Below, in pieces: positions 19,522-27,848 of a stretch of 64,000 bases of DNA. The position numbers and the translations under genes were made by a program. The stretch lies in the NCBI GenBank assembly GCA_020629715.1, contig JAHDCU010000007.1, positions 124,001 to 188,000 of the forward strand, given 5' to 3'. Below the pieces are notes generated by a model. The model made no database searches. It saw only the letters and a program-made list of their open reading frames with translations, and had not been told where the DNA came from. Position 1 is the stretch's first letter. Every line of letters starts with the position of its first letter. The stretch is from Saprospiraceae bacterium. GTDB lineage: Bacteria > Bacteroidota > Bacteroidia > Chitinophagales > Saprospiraceae.

Positions 19522-21195
19522 ATGCTAAAACTACACTTAAGTCTCCTCTGCGGCTTACTATGCCTGACACTACAGGCACAGCTGCTCAATGATGGTGCTA
19601 CCATTATTGTACAAGATGGAGCTACACTCTATGTCGAGGGTAATATCATAAATCAAAATGCCGGTAGCATCACCAATGATGGCACTATAGAAGTGACAGG
19701 TGACTTCACCAATAATGCGACTGCTGCACATAATGCCGATAGTAAAGTCATCTTCTCTGGTGACAGCGATAGCCATGTGACTAGCAATGGCGCGGACTTT
19801 GCAGAAGTCGTACTCAATAAAGATGCAGGCCTACAAGTGATACTTGCTGATGATGCAAGAGTGACAGAGGACATCGACTTTATGGGTGATGATAATCTGC
19901 TTACACTAGGTACACATACCTTGGCAATGTCCAATACAGCCACCATCACTGGCGCTGATGATAATGAATATGTAAATACCAATAGTACTGGTGTTTTGAC
20001 GAAAGAGGGCATGAGTACCTTTACTTTTCCGGTAGGCAACGGAAGTTATACCCCTATGACGATGACTGAAGCCGGAGCGAGTGATGATAAATCAGTACGA
20101 GTACTTGCCAATCCTCTTGTAGATGGCGATACAGGTGCTGCAATCACAGAAGACGCTGTAGATGCCGCTTGGGTAGTCACTGAGTCTACTGCTGGAGGTA
20201 GTGATCTTACAGTGACACCAGGATGGTCAGCTACTGATCATTTGACAGGACTGGATATCAATGATCTTGGAGTAGCAAGATATGATGGTGCTGGATACGA
20301 TCTCACCATCGCTAATCTTGGGGCTGCAAGTGGTAGTGATCCTTATACTGCAACTAGAGCTGGATTTACGGATGTAGGTACATTTATCGTAGGTGGAGAT
20401 CCTGCGTTGACTTCTGTCAAAGTAGCTCCAAGAGTATTTCTTGCAGGACCATATAACGGTACTGATATGAATGATAACCTCCGTGCAGCTAACCTCATTC
20501 CTCTGACTGAGCCTTATACTGCCATGACACAATTTACCCATGTCGGTAGAGGTGGCGGAGAGTCTGTAAGTGCTCTTGCAGATTTTAATGAGACGGGTAC
20601 GGATGATGATATCGTAGATTGGATGTTTTTAGAGCTACGTGATCAAGCAGATAATACTGCTATAGTTGCAACTGCAGCTGCGCTCTTACAGCGTGATGGC
20701 GATATCGTAGGTACAGATGGTAATGCTGTAAGCTTTACAGGTGTAGAAGCTGGTGACTACTACCTTGCCATCAGACATCGTAATCACTTAGGTATCATGA
20801 CCGCTGGTGCAGAAACACTTAGTAAGACGCCAATATCTTTGGATTTTACGGATGGTAGCGCTGCTACTTGGGGGACTAATGCGCAGAGAGATTTCTTAGG
20901 TAAAAATACTTTATGGGCAGGAGATGTAAATAGAGATAACTTGATAAGATATCAGGGAGTTGATAATGATAATGTTGAAATTCAAAATTCAGTAGGGCTC
21001 AATCCAGGAAACTTTTTTAACTCTTTAGGTTATTCATTTTCTGAATATTCTGTCTCAGATGTTAATCTTGATGGTATAATTAAGTATCAAGGAGCTGATA
21101 ATGATAACGTAGAAATACAAAACTCGATAGGATTGAATCCAGGAAATTTTTTCAATTCCCTAGGTTATTCATTTACTGGTCAAATTCCAAACTAA
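19522..21195 (+). CDS. T9SS-associated surface protein with C-terminal dockerin-like calcium-loop repeats
   Basis: About 557 residues with signal peptide MLKLHLSLLCGLLCLTLQAQ; TTG 19513 is a weaker start. Residues ~25-150 form a parallel beta-helix-like stretch (DGATLYVEGNIINQNAGS). A middle domain carries APRVFLAGPYNG, DDIVDWMFLELRDQ, ALLQRDGDIVG and YYLAIRHRNHLG. The end has two near-identical copies of DVNxDxxIxYQGxDNDNVEIQ plus NSxGLNPGNFFNSLGYSF, resembling dockerin EF-hand-like loops. I know this module order from Saprospirales surface proteins. No classical T9SS CTD follows. Its TAA overlaps the next ATG (TAATG). G+C falls sharply in the last ~270 bases. Confidence 0.7.
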   Translation: MLKLHLSLLCGLLCLTLQAQLLNDGATIIVQDGATLYVEGNIINQNAGSITNDGTIEVTGDFTNNATAAHNADSKVIFSGDSDSHVTSNGADFAEVVLNKDAGLQVILADDARVTEDIDFMGDDNLLTLGTHTLAMSNTATITGADDNEYVNTNSTGVLTKEGMSTFTFPVGNGSYTPMTMTEAGASDDKSVRVLANPLVDGDTGAAITEDAVDAAWVVTESTAGGSDLTVTPGWSATDHLTGLDINDLGVARYDGAGYDLTIANLGAASGSDPYTATRAGFTDVGTFIVGGDPALTSVKVAPRVFLAGPYNGTDMNDNLRAANLIPLTEPYTAMTQFTHVGRGGGESVSALADFNETGTDDDIVDWMFLELRDQADNTAIVATAAALLQRDGDIVGTDGNAVSFTGVEAGDYYLAIRHRNHLGIMTAGAETLSKTPISLDFTDGSAATWGTNAQRDFLGKNTLWAGDVNRDNLIRYQGVDNDNVEIQNSVGLNPGNFFNSLGYSFSEYSVSDVNLDGIIKYQGADNDNVEIQNSIGLNPGNFFNSLGYSFTGQIPN

Positions 21196-21715
21196 TGAAA
21201 AAGGTACTTATAATTTTTTTAACAATATTCTTATTAGCAACTATTGATGCTCAACCTTCTCTGTTAGTTACTGAAACTACTGGTGGGACTTATCAAACAA
21301 GTTTAGAGTTCTCTGCAAATCCAAGCAATTTAGACGTAGAGATTAACAATACAGCATTAAAAATATTCGTTCCGGCTGGAACTGGTGCTTCTTTCGGAAT
21401 AAGTAATAGTGGAACATTTGGTTATGTTATAACATCTGTAATTCCGGCTTCAACTCTAAATGCTGCTTGCGGATTACCTGCTACTCATGATTTAGTTGAA
21501 TTAGAAGATAATTCTCTAAGAACACTTGGAAATCTTACTGCAGGTGCATCTATATCATTGTTTTCATATACATCAGCAATTAATGGTTCATTCGTTTACG
21601 ATAACGCTGATCCATGCATTTCTGCTGGTTTAGGAAACAATTCCACTAATTTTGATCCTGATGGAACAAGTGGTACTAATCCAGCTGTTGGAATTGATCT
21701 TAATGGATCAACTAT
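20925..21715. other. AT-rich compositional block spanning the junction of two T9SS genes
   Basis: Hand counts of G+C per 60 bases are 31 at 20521-20580, 19 at 20941-21000, 17 at 21001-21060 and 29 at 22141-22200. The block starts at the dockerin-like module (AGDVN) of the first gene and ends at the LPIELTTFTAE module of the second. Boundaries are approximate. Confidence 0.6.
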
Positions 21716-22286
21716 ACTCCCCATAGAACTAACCACCTTCACCGCTGAAAAAAGAGACGTTGCAGCTGAGTTAACTTGGGAAACAGCTACGGAGATCAAC
21801 TCCTCTCACTTTGAGATCGAGCGTAGTGGGAATAGTAAGGACTGGGAGACTATCGGTAAAGTACAGGCGCAAAATCAAAGTAATCGAAAGACATCTTATG
21901 ATTATGATGATCTAGATGCCGCTAGCTATGCTAAAACATACAAAGGTGATGTATACTATCGCCTCAAAATGGTAGATCAAGATGGTAGCTATGAGTATAG
22001 CCATGTACGATCACTACGATATGAGGGTAGAGCATTCTCTATGCAGACGTATCCCAATCCATCGACTGATCGTATCACCGTAGATATTACTGGATATGAG
22101 ACTAGTAATCGTACGAGTATCACCATCGTAGATCATAAGGGAGCCATCGTACAGTACATCCCGATGGATACTTCGCTCAAGACCGTAGATACTAAGACTC
22201 TTGGTCTGAGTCCAGGTGTATATCAGATGATCCTGACAGAGGGAGATCAATACATCGAGCAACAACGAGTCGTGATCTTGAAATAA
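21195..22286 (+). CDS. Secreted protein with T9SS type A C-terminal sorting domain
   Basis: A 363-residue protein with signal peptide KKVLIIFLTIFLLATIDAQ. Residues ~20-175 form an unrecognised beta-rich domain. From LPIELTTFTAEKR onward is the module found before many T9SS sorting domains (LTWETATEINSSHFEIERS, VYYRLKMVDQDGSYEYS). The C terminus (TYPNPSTDRITVDI, GLSPGVYQMILTEGD, QRVVILK) is a classical type A sorting domain, marking it for T9SS export and surface attachment. It is coupled to the previous gene by TAATG. The first ~520 bases are AT-rich and the rest matches host composition. Confidence 0.78.
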   Translation: MKKVLIIFLTIFLLATIDAQPSLLVTETTGGTYQTSLEFSANPSNLDVEINNTALKIFVPAGTGASFGISNSGTFGYVITSVIPASTLNAACGLPATHDLVELEDNSLRTLGNLTAGASISLFSYTSAINGSFVYDNADPCISAGLGNNSTNFDPDGTSGTNPAVGIDLNGSTILPIELTTFTAEKRDVAAELTWETATEINSSHFEIERSGNSKDWETIGKVQAQNQSNRKTSYDYDDLDAASYAKTYKGDVYYRLKMVDQDGSYEYSHVRSLRYEGRAFSMQTYPNPSTDRITVDITGYETSNRTSITIVDHKGAIVQYIPMDTSLKTVDTKTLGLSPGVYQMILTEGDQYIEQQRVVILK

Positions 22287-22308
22287 GAAATATCAAATGA
22301 ATATAAAT

Positions 22309-22350
22309 AAGAAGCCGCTTTGTGTGATATGCATGGAGTGGCTTCTTTTG
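22309..22350 (+). terminator. Rho-independent terminator of the T9SS gene pair
   Basis: A 10-bp stem (aagaagccgc 22309-22318 with gtggcttctt 22338-22347, one G-U pair) has a 19-base loop and is followed by a short T-rich tail (ttttgttt). It begins 23 bases after the stop codon of the T9SS type A gene. Confidence 0.65.
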
Positions 22351-22352
22351 TT

Positions 22353-22532
22353 TACCATGGAGGAATCAAGGGCATAGAGTGATTTTTCTAATAGAGCTTG
22401 TTCTTTTTTTGGAACCACAGAGTGCATGGAGAACACAGAGAAGTTTTTTAGTGCAGCTTGTTCTTTTTTGAACCATGGAGGAATCAAGCAAGGGCATAGA
22501 GGTATTTTTCTAAGTAGAGCTTGTTCTTTTTT
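22353..22532. repeat. Three imperfect tandem units of 60-63 bases related to the GxxExxY terminal repeat
   Basis: Each unit begins with a form of gaaccaYRgag and ends with agcttgttctttttt (starts at 22395, 22455 and 22518). The middle unit (22412-22440) contains gaaccacag and ggagaacacagag, the same words as the inverted repeats around the GxxExxY gene at 58.3-58.8 kb. A 98-codon minus-strand ORF across the units shows a threefold KKEQAxL repeat, probably only a by-product. Confidence 0.75.
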
Positions 22533-22588
22533 TAAATTATAGAGCCATCTACTTGCAAGAAAGTTTTCATTGATAACTTTACTTTTCA

Positions 22589-22740
22589 TTGCGAGCGGAG
22601 TCGAGTAATCTTTTAAATTAAGGATAGGATAAAGTTTAAGAGATAGTATTGCCTATCATTCATAAAATCTAAACTCCCATCCATCAAACTTTACTTTCAA
22701 TTTAAAAGATCTTTCCGCAAGGTCGAGATGAAAGGTCGCT
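22589..22740. repeat. Imperfect inverted repeat carrying a dispersed GCGAGCGGAGTCGAG-type intergenic repeat
   Basis: The left arm (22589-22640) reads attgcgagcggagtcgag then aatcttttaaatt and aaagttta. The right arm, read on the minus strand from 22740, has ctcgacc, gatcttttaaatt and aaagttt in the same order. The region separates two convergent genes. Sequences of the type attgcgagcggagtcgag(c/t)aatc are widespread in Bacteroidota intergenic DNA. Confidence 0.55.
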
Positions 22741-22744
22741 GGGG

Positions 22745-22758
22745 CAACTAGTCAACTA
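22745..22758. repeat. Direct repeat CAACTAGTCAACTA, left copy (over the gldH stop)
   Basis: An exact 14-base match to 24774-24787. This copy covers the gldH stop codon, so the two copies bracket gldH plus fic. Confidence 0.6.
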
Positions 22759-23218
22759 CTATTTCATTAACCAATAACTGTACAGATTTTACTCCTCGCA
22801 AAGAATCTTGTCGACCATACTGCTCTATCGTAATCTTATGCATTCCTATTGCTCTGAATGCCGTTCGATCTATCAATTTGAAATGAGCATCACACCAATC
22901 ACCCGAGCAATCGCCATTCCAAGTGGAGTCTTTAGCCTTGAGCTCTAATGGAAGTGTATCATCTACAGTCTTGCCATCAGGGAAGCTCGTGGTGATCTTG
23001 ATGTAGATGTTCTGAAATGAAAAGTCACGGTGATGAACTACATCCAAGTCAATATAGTATAGCTGTGTAGTATCCGAGATTTCGAAGCTACTTTCTAGCG
23101 GATCATTGTAGGTCCATACTTGATCTGTAAACGCCTTATTGACTTGATAGAATGGTGGTGGTTGGCAGGCGGAGAGAAGTATAAAGAATAATAATGCTGA
23201 TGCAACTAGATGTTTCAT
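22748..23218 (-). CDS. gldH: Gliding motility lipoprotein GldH
   Basis: About 156 residues. The real start is ATG 23218 (MKHLVASALLFFILLSACQPP), a lipoprotein signal with the lipidated Cys after LSA. The open frame extends 50 codons upstream into low-complexity antisense of the fic gene and should be trimmed. The body shows GldH features: the AFTDQVWTYNDPL opening, IDLDVVHHRDFSFQNIYI in the middle and TIEQYGRQDSLRGVKSVQLLV at the end. GldH is one of the Gld proteins required for T9SS-powered gliding in Flavobacterium. It is divergent from fic. Confidence 0.85.
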   Translation of the reverse strand: MKHLVASALLFFILLSACQPPPFYQVNKAFTDQVWTYNDPLESSFEISDTTQLYYIDLDVVHHRDFSFQNIYIKITTSFPDGKTVDDTLPLELKAKDSTWNGDCSGDWCDAHFKLIDRTAFRAIGMHKITIEQYGRQDSLRGVKSVQLLVNEIVVD

Positions 23219-23285
23219 ATGAATATGGATCGTATCAAAAATAAAAGATATTATCTTGTAATTTACCGAAGTTAAGCTTAAAAGA

Positions 23286-24617
23286 ATGGAAGAATTAATA
23301 AAGTGCAAATCACTTAAAGAGGAACTGGACAAACTCCGTCCTCTTAGCCAAGATGACGAAGATCGCATTATGCAAAAATTTCGCTTAGATTGGAATTATC
23401 ATTCTAACCATCTTGAAGGTAATAGTCTATCTTATGGAGAAACGAAGGCACTTCTGCTCTTTGGGTTAACAGCCGAAGGAAAGCCTTTTAAAGATCATAT
23501 TGAAATTACAGGTCATAATGAAGCTATCAACTGGGTATTGGATGTCGTAAAGGGGGATGAGAAAATTACAGAACACTTTATAAGATCGATACATCAGTTA
23601 TTATTAAAAGAACCAAAAACCGCTAGAGCCATAACACCAGACGGACAGCCAACTACAAAACAAATTCGTGTAGGCGAATACAAAAGTTCAGAAAATCACG
23701 TAAGAACTAAGACGGGAGAAATATTTCGGTTTGCAACTGTGGCAGAGACTCCTGCTATGATGAATGACTTAATCACATGGTACAATAGTAAAAGCGATCA
23801 TACTGATACGAATCCAATATTACTAGCTGCAGAATTTCATTATAAATTTATTAGAATTCATCCATTTGATGACGGTAATGGTCGTACTGCCAGAATCCTC
23901 ATGAATTTTATACTAATGCAAAACGGATATCCTCCAGTGATTATTAAGACTGAGGATAAAGCTCAATACTTCAATGTCTTGCAATTGGCCGATGCAGGAA
24001 ATATCGAACCCTTTATCAAATACATAGCCGTCAATCTAGAAGAATCACTCATTCTTATGATCAGTGGTGCAAAAGGAGAATCAATAGAGGAGGATAATGA
24101 TATAGATAAGGAGATTGCCTTGTTAGATCAAAAAATAAATGCTGTAACCACTAAGATTGCTAAAAGTAAAACTCAAAATGAAGTTTTAAAAATTTTCACT
24201 CACTTTGTACTACCACTAGCCAATTCATTTTTTAGTTCTGGGAATTATTATTCAAAATACTATCGAGAATCAACTAAAAGGATACTTATAAATAATAGAA
24301 TATATCCCATCCAAGATAATGTGAACAATGATTTACTAGTATCGCAAATAAATGATAAAACGAATTTAATCGAATTATCCTACAAGTTTACTGGCTTTAA
24401 TAGACATGAACTGATTCAATTTAACTATAGTTCAGCGATCCGCATTTCATTCAATATTGCAACTTATGAAGTAAAAAGTAACTTTTCGCAAAAAGCTGAA
24501 TTCAAGCAAAGTTATACAGAAGCTCTGACAAGCAAAGACATTAAATATTTAACAAATCTTCATTTTTACAATCATAAAAAGTCAATTGAAGATAAATTAG
24601 AATACATATCAAAATAG
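23286..24617 (+). CDS. Fic family protein, class II (putative AMP-transferase)
   Basis: A 443-residue protein. The canonical Fic motif HPFDDGNGRTAR lies at residues 192-203 with catalytic His192. An N-terminal inhibitory motif SNHLEG (residues 40-45, form S/TxxxE/G) makes it a self-inhibited class II Fic enzyme. The family transfers AMP from ATP to hydroxyl side chains of target proteins. The C-terminal ~170 residues (KINAVTTKIAKSKTQ onward) are AT-rich in DNA and match no domain I recognise. No antitoxin gene is adjacent. It stands alone on the plus strand between gldH and dnaJ, flanked by a 14-base direct repeat. Confidence 0.85.
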   Translation: MEELIKCKSLKEELDKLRPLSQDDEDRIMQKFRLDWNYHSNHLEGNSLSYGETKALLLFGLTAEGKPFKDHIEITGHNEAINWVLDVVKGDEKITEHFIRSIHQLLLKEPKTARAITPDGQPTTKQIRVGEYKSSENHVRTKTGEIFRFATVAETPAMMNDLITWYNSKSDHTDTNPILLAAEFHYKFIRIHPFDDGNGRTARILMNFILMQNGYPPVIIKTEDKAQYFNVLQLADAGNIEPFIKYIAVNLEESLILMISGAKGESIEEDNDIDKEIALLDQKINAVTTKIAKSKTQNEVLKIFTHFVLPLANSFFSSGNYYSKYYRESTKRILINNRIYPIQDNVNNDLLVSQINDKTNLIELSYKFTGFNRHELIQFNYSSAIRISFNIATYEVKSNFSQKAEFKQSYTEALTSKDIKYLTNLHFYNHKKSIEDKLEYISK

Positions 24618-24757
24618 AACTTCTAACTGTTAATAATGCTACAATTTGAGTCTTGTTATCATCGAAAATCATACACCATAAACGAGTAGATTTTTAGAAG
24701 GATTGTTGACTCAAAGTATTAGATCATAAAATGGCAATCGTAGATGTAATATGACGG

Positions 24758-24787
24758 ACAACTAGTTCACCGACAACTAGTCAACTA
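24758..24787. repeat. GACAACTAGT tandem pair, including the right copy of CAACTAGTCAACTA
   Basis: The decamer gacaactagt occurs twice, 15 bases apart. The second occurrence continues into the 14-base repeat found at 22745. It lies between the fic stop and the dnaJ stop. Confidence 0.6.
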
Positions 24788-24791
24788 ACAC

Positions 24792-25958
24792 TTACTGAAA
24801 ATAGTCTCGCATGCGCTCAAAGAAGCCTTTCTCTGATTTGCCAGGATTGGGTTTGAAGCTTGGCATATCTCGCATCTTTTCTAGCAGCTCTGTTTCTTCC
24901 TTATTGAGGTTTTTAGGCGTCCATATATTTACATTGACCAATAAGTCGCCCTCACCATAGCTTTGTACAGATGGAAGCCCTTTGCCCCGAAGTCTGAGGA
25001 TCTTTCCTGCTTGTGTACCTGCAGGGATTGGTATTTTTACCTTTCCTGTAAGTGTAGGTACTTCTGCCTGAGTACCTAATGCTGCATCTGCAAAATTGAG
25101 AAATAGATCGTAGACTATATTTTTACCATCACGGCTAAAGTGCTCATGATTTTTGACTTCTACATTGATGATGAGATCTCCCGATGGTCCACCATTTTTA
25201 CCAGAGTTACCATATCCTCTCATAGATAATCGCATACCATCTTCTACACCAGCAGGGATTTCGATATCCATAGTCTCGTTGTCGTACACCCTTCCTTCTC
25301 CTCGACAGCTTGTACAGTTTGCGGTAATTTTTTGTCCTGAGCCGCTACAGGTAGGACATACGGTAGTAGTCTGCATCTGACCAAGGAAAGTGGATTTTAC
25401 CTGACGTACATAGCCGCTTCCACCACAAGAACCACAGGTAGATACAGAGCCCTTATCTTTGGCTCCACTTCCGTTGCATGAGCCGCAAGTTTTTTGTTTT
25501 TTGACTTTAATCTTTTTAGATACTCCAGAGAGTACCTCCTCTAGGGTCATAGCAACTTTGATCCTGAGATCAGCACCTTTCTGACCTCCTCGAGATCTAG
25601 AAGATCGTCCTCCACCACCGCCAAAGAAACTTTCAAATGGACTGCCACCATCGCCGAATATATCTCCAAATTGACTAAAGATATCATCCATAGACATGCC
25701 GCCTCTACCACCGAATCCCCCGCCAGCATTACCATCTACACCCGCATGGCCAAAGCGATCATATCGTGCTTTTTTATTCTGATCACTGAGTATTTCGTAG
25801 GCTTCTGCCGCTTCTTTAAATTTTTCTTCTGCCTCTTTATCATCAGGGTTACGGTCTGGATGATACTTCATCGCCACCTTACGGTAGGCTTTTTTGATCG
25901 TCTTTTCGTCCGCAGATTTATCTACACCGAGTACTTCGTAATAGTCTCTTTTTGCCAT
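24792..25958 (-). CDS. dnaJ: Molecular chaperone DnaJ
   Basis: A 388-residue type I Hsp40. An N-terminal J domain carries the HPD motif ([10 protein letters not shown]). It is followed by a Gly/Phe-rich linker, four CxxCxGxG zinc repeats ([32 protein letters not shown]) and the C-terminal substrate-binding domain. It stimulates the ATPase of DnaK and delivers unfolded clients. grpE lies 22 bases upstream on the same strand, the usual Bacteroidota grpE-dnaJ pair; dnaK is not in the window. Confidence 0.96.
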   Translation of the reverse strand: MAKRDYYEVLGVDKSADEKTIKKAYRKVAMKYHPDRNPDDKEAEEKFKEAAEAYEILSDQNKKARYDRFGHAGVDGNAGGGFGGRGGMSMDDIFSQFGDIFGDGGSPFESFFGGGGGRSSRSRGGQKGADLRIKVAMTLEEVLSGVSKKIKVKKQKTCGSCNGSGAKDKGSVSTCGSCGGSGYVRQVKSTFLGQMQTTTVCPTCSGSGQKITANCTSCRGEGRVYDNETMDIEIPAGVEDGMRLSMRGYGNSGKNGGPSGDLIINVEVKNHEHFSRDGKNIVYDLFLNFADAALGTQAEVPTLTGKVKIPIPAGTQAGKILRLRGKGLPSVQSYGEGDLLVNVNIWTPKNLNKEETELLEKMRDMPSFKPNPGKSEKGFFERMRDYFQ

Positions 25959-25980
25959 GTTTTTTGTTTTGTGGGTAGAT

Positions 25981-26550
25981 TTATTTGCCGACTACGACTT
26001 TAGCATGCCTAATGATCTTATCATTGAGTATATAGCCCGTCTCCACAGTATCTATAATCTTACCTTTCATGTCTTCTGACGGTGCTGGTATCTCCGTGAT
26101 CGCATTATGTAGCTCTGCATCAAATACTTCCCCTGTGGTTTCCATAGCTTCAAGGCCTCGTGCTTTCAAGGCACCATGTAGCTTGTTGTATACAGCAGTG
26201 ACACCTTCCGAAAATTGCTCCTCTGAACTATCATCATCCGCATATTTTTTGGCTCGATCAAAATCGTCTAACACAGGTAGCAGTGATGAGATAGTATCTT
26301 GCGCAGCCGTTTTCATAAGCTCAAGTCGCTCCTTCATGCTACGTTTTTTGAAGTTGTCAAACTCCGCAAATAATCTCAAGAACTTATCTTTCTGCTCACT
26401 TAGTTCAGCTTCTAACTCTTCTATCTTGTCAGCTTGCTCGTCTTTCTTGGACTTTCGCTTACTCTTTTTTTTTGAAGTTTCTTTATCAGCTTTTGGAGCA
26501 TCTTCTTGTATTTCGTTTTTTACCTCTTTTTCTTCTGTAGACATCGTCAT
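25981..26550 (-). CDS. grpE: Nucleotide exchange factor GrpE
   Basis: A 189-residue cofactor that releases ADP from DnaK. The N terminus is a charged, Lys/Glu-rich disordered tail and coiled coil ([21 protein letters not shown]). The core carries [16 protein letters not shown] and [10 protein letters not shown]. The C-terminal beta domain has [14 protein letters not shown] and [18 protein letters not shown], the standard GrpE signature. The start can be ATG 26550 or 26544. It is cotranscribed with dnaJ. Confidence 0.95.
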   Translation of the reverse strand: MTMSTEEKEVKNEIQEDAPKADKETSKKKSKRKSKKDEQADKIEELEAELSEQKDKFLRLFAEFDNFKKRSMKERLELMKTAAQDTISSLLPVLDDFDRAKKYADDDSSEEQFSEGVTAVYNKLHGALKARGLEAMETTGEVFDAELHNAITEIPAPSEDMKGKIIDTVETGYILNDKIIRHAKVVVGK

Positions 26551-26642
26551 ACTTTTTGGTATACCACCGTATGATCAATTCTTTTGCCAAAGCACTTTTT
26601 AAGTCATATTGTCTAATCCAATCGAATTGAAGTGTAATTATG

Positions 26643-27197
26643 TCACAACTTTAACTTAGATGTCAGATAGGCATCGACTTCGCTGACTTTTGGTCTTATG
26701 GAAATAAAATTCCCGTCTGGATCTATTAAAAACTTTGCGGGAATCTCCGTCACACCATAGGCACTCGCTAAAGATGACATCGCCACAAATCGCGTCTCGT
26801 CCACGATTTGGTGTTTCCAATCGATCCCAAACCGCTCAGTTGTCCGTTTCCAGCTTCGATCATTTTTTTCTAAAGCAATAGATACGATATGAAACTTGGC
26901 ACCATCCTGCAGCTCCTTATCCACGAACTTACGATGCAATGCGACTAAATATGGAGCTTCTTTTAGACAAGGCGGACACCAGGATGCCCAAAAGTCAAGT
27001 AATACATAATTTCCTGCTAAATCCGAAAGCTTAAAATCAGAGCCATCTATCAATATAGTCTCTAACTCAGGTGCCTTATGCTTAGGCTCAATGGCTGTAC
27101 TAGGACCACATGACTGTATGATAAAAACTACTAGAAAAATAACTATATAGTGGTGTCTCAGATAGATACTTTTTAGATTTATCAATAGCTTTTGCAT
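26643..27197 (-). CDS. TlpA/ResA-like thioredoxin-fold lipoprotein
   Basis: A 184-residue protein. A hydrophobic N terminus ends in a lipobox-like FIIQSCG, indicating lipid anchoring. The thioredoxin fold follows with the redox motif WCPPC in LLDFWASWCPPCLKEAP and a cis-Pro loop near GVTEIPAKFLIDPDG. These periplasmic proteins usually reduce disulfides, for example in apocytochromes. It lies upstream of grpE on the same strand, with a 92-base gap. Confidence 0.85.
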   Translation of the reverse strand: MQKLLINLKSIYLRHHYIVIFLVVFIIQSCGPSTAIEPKHKAPELETILIDGSDFKLSDLAGNYVLLDFWASWCPPCLKEAPYLVALHRKFVDKELQDGAKFHIVSIALEKNDRSWKRTTERFGIDWKHQIVDETRFVAMSSLASAYGVTEIPAKFLIDPDGNFISIRPKVSEVDAYLTSKLKL

Positions 27198-27299
27198 AGT
27201 GAATAATAATTTTTGAAATTATCTCAAGTTATGCCTTTCTAACAGACCATATGTTCATGAAGCCGACGAAAACATTGAAATTCAATGTTTTATCCGAAA

Positions 27300-27818
27300 T
27301 TAACCCAAATCAAGTCCTTCGTAGTATCCTAATTGCTGATCTAAGAGCATTTTAGTGATATAGGTTATCTGTCCGACATGATAAGAAAGATGCTCTACAA
27401 CATGGATCAATATACCTATCATTGTAAATTCATAACACTGTACGTTCCTTTTTATCATCCAGTCTGTGGAGTCAATATTATCTAATACTCCACTAATATC
27501 TTGGGACAAAAGCTCTATTTTTTCCTTTAATCTATCCTTTGAATAATCATCCTTTTGCGAAAGCTCAAACTCCGAATCTCTTTGCCTAACATCATCATGC
27601 CGCCCTACTCCGTGCATGATATACTGTCTAATATTTCCCTCCAAGTGTAACACTTGATTTCCAATCGCATTACTATTATCATTAGGTCTCCACCATATAT
27701 GATCTTCTGACAGCTGATCTATACAAATGACGATACGTTTTAACCCTTCTTCGAAGATTCTAAATTTGATTTCACTCAAAAACTCTTGAGCAAATACCGA
27801 ATGATCTGAATGTGTCAT
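27300..27818 (-). CDS. DinB-like protein (DUF1572 family)
   Basis: A 172-residue four-helix-bundle protein of the DinB/YfiT type. Metal-ligand-like histidines appear at the usual places: VLHLEGNIRQYI early and VVEHLSYHVGQITYI near the end. The aromatic motif IWWRPNDNSNAIGN is typical of DUF1572. Some relatives are thiol-dependent transferases, but the activity here is unknown. It is a single gene on the minus strand. Confidence 0.75.
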   Translation of the reverse strand: MTHSDHSVFAQEFLSEIKFRIFEEGLKRIVICIDQLSEDHIWWRPNDNSNAIGNQVLHLEGNIRQYIMHGVGRHDDVRQRDSEFELSQKDDYSKDRLKEKIELLSQDISGVLDNIDSTDWMIKRNVQCYEFTMIGILIHVVEHLSYHVGQITYITKMLLDQQLGYYEGLDLG

Positions 27819-27848
27819 AGAGACTAAGATAATGGATTTGGATATACA

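Noticed and set aside
22293-22589. 98-codon minus-strand ORF with KKEQALL repeats
   Set aside because: It is generated by the tandem DNA repeat whose period is a multiple of three. It has no signal, domain or coding-like composition, so it is kept only as a repeat by-product.
23219-23368. 50-codon upstream extension of gldH
   Set aside because: Low-complexity Ser/Leu-rich antisense of the fic gene. The lipoprotein signal begins cleanly at ATG 23218.
26069-26602. 177-codon antisense ORF over grpE
   Set aside because: Mirror of a Lys/Glu-rich gene, giving Ser/Phe/Leu-rich antisense with no motif.
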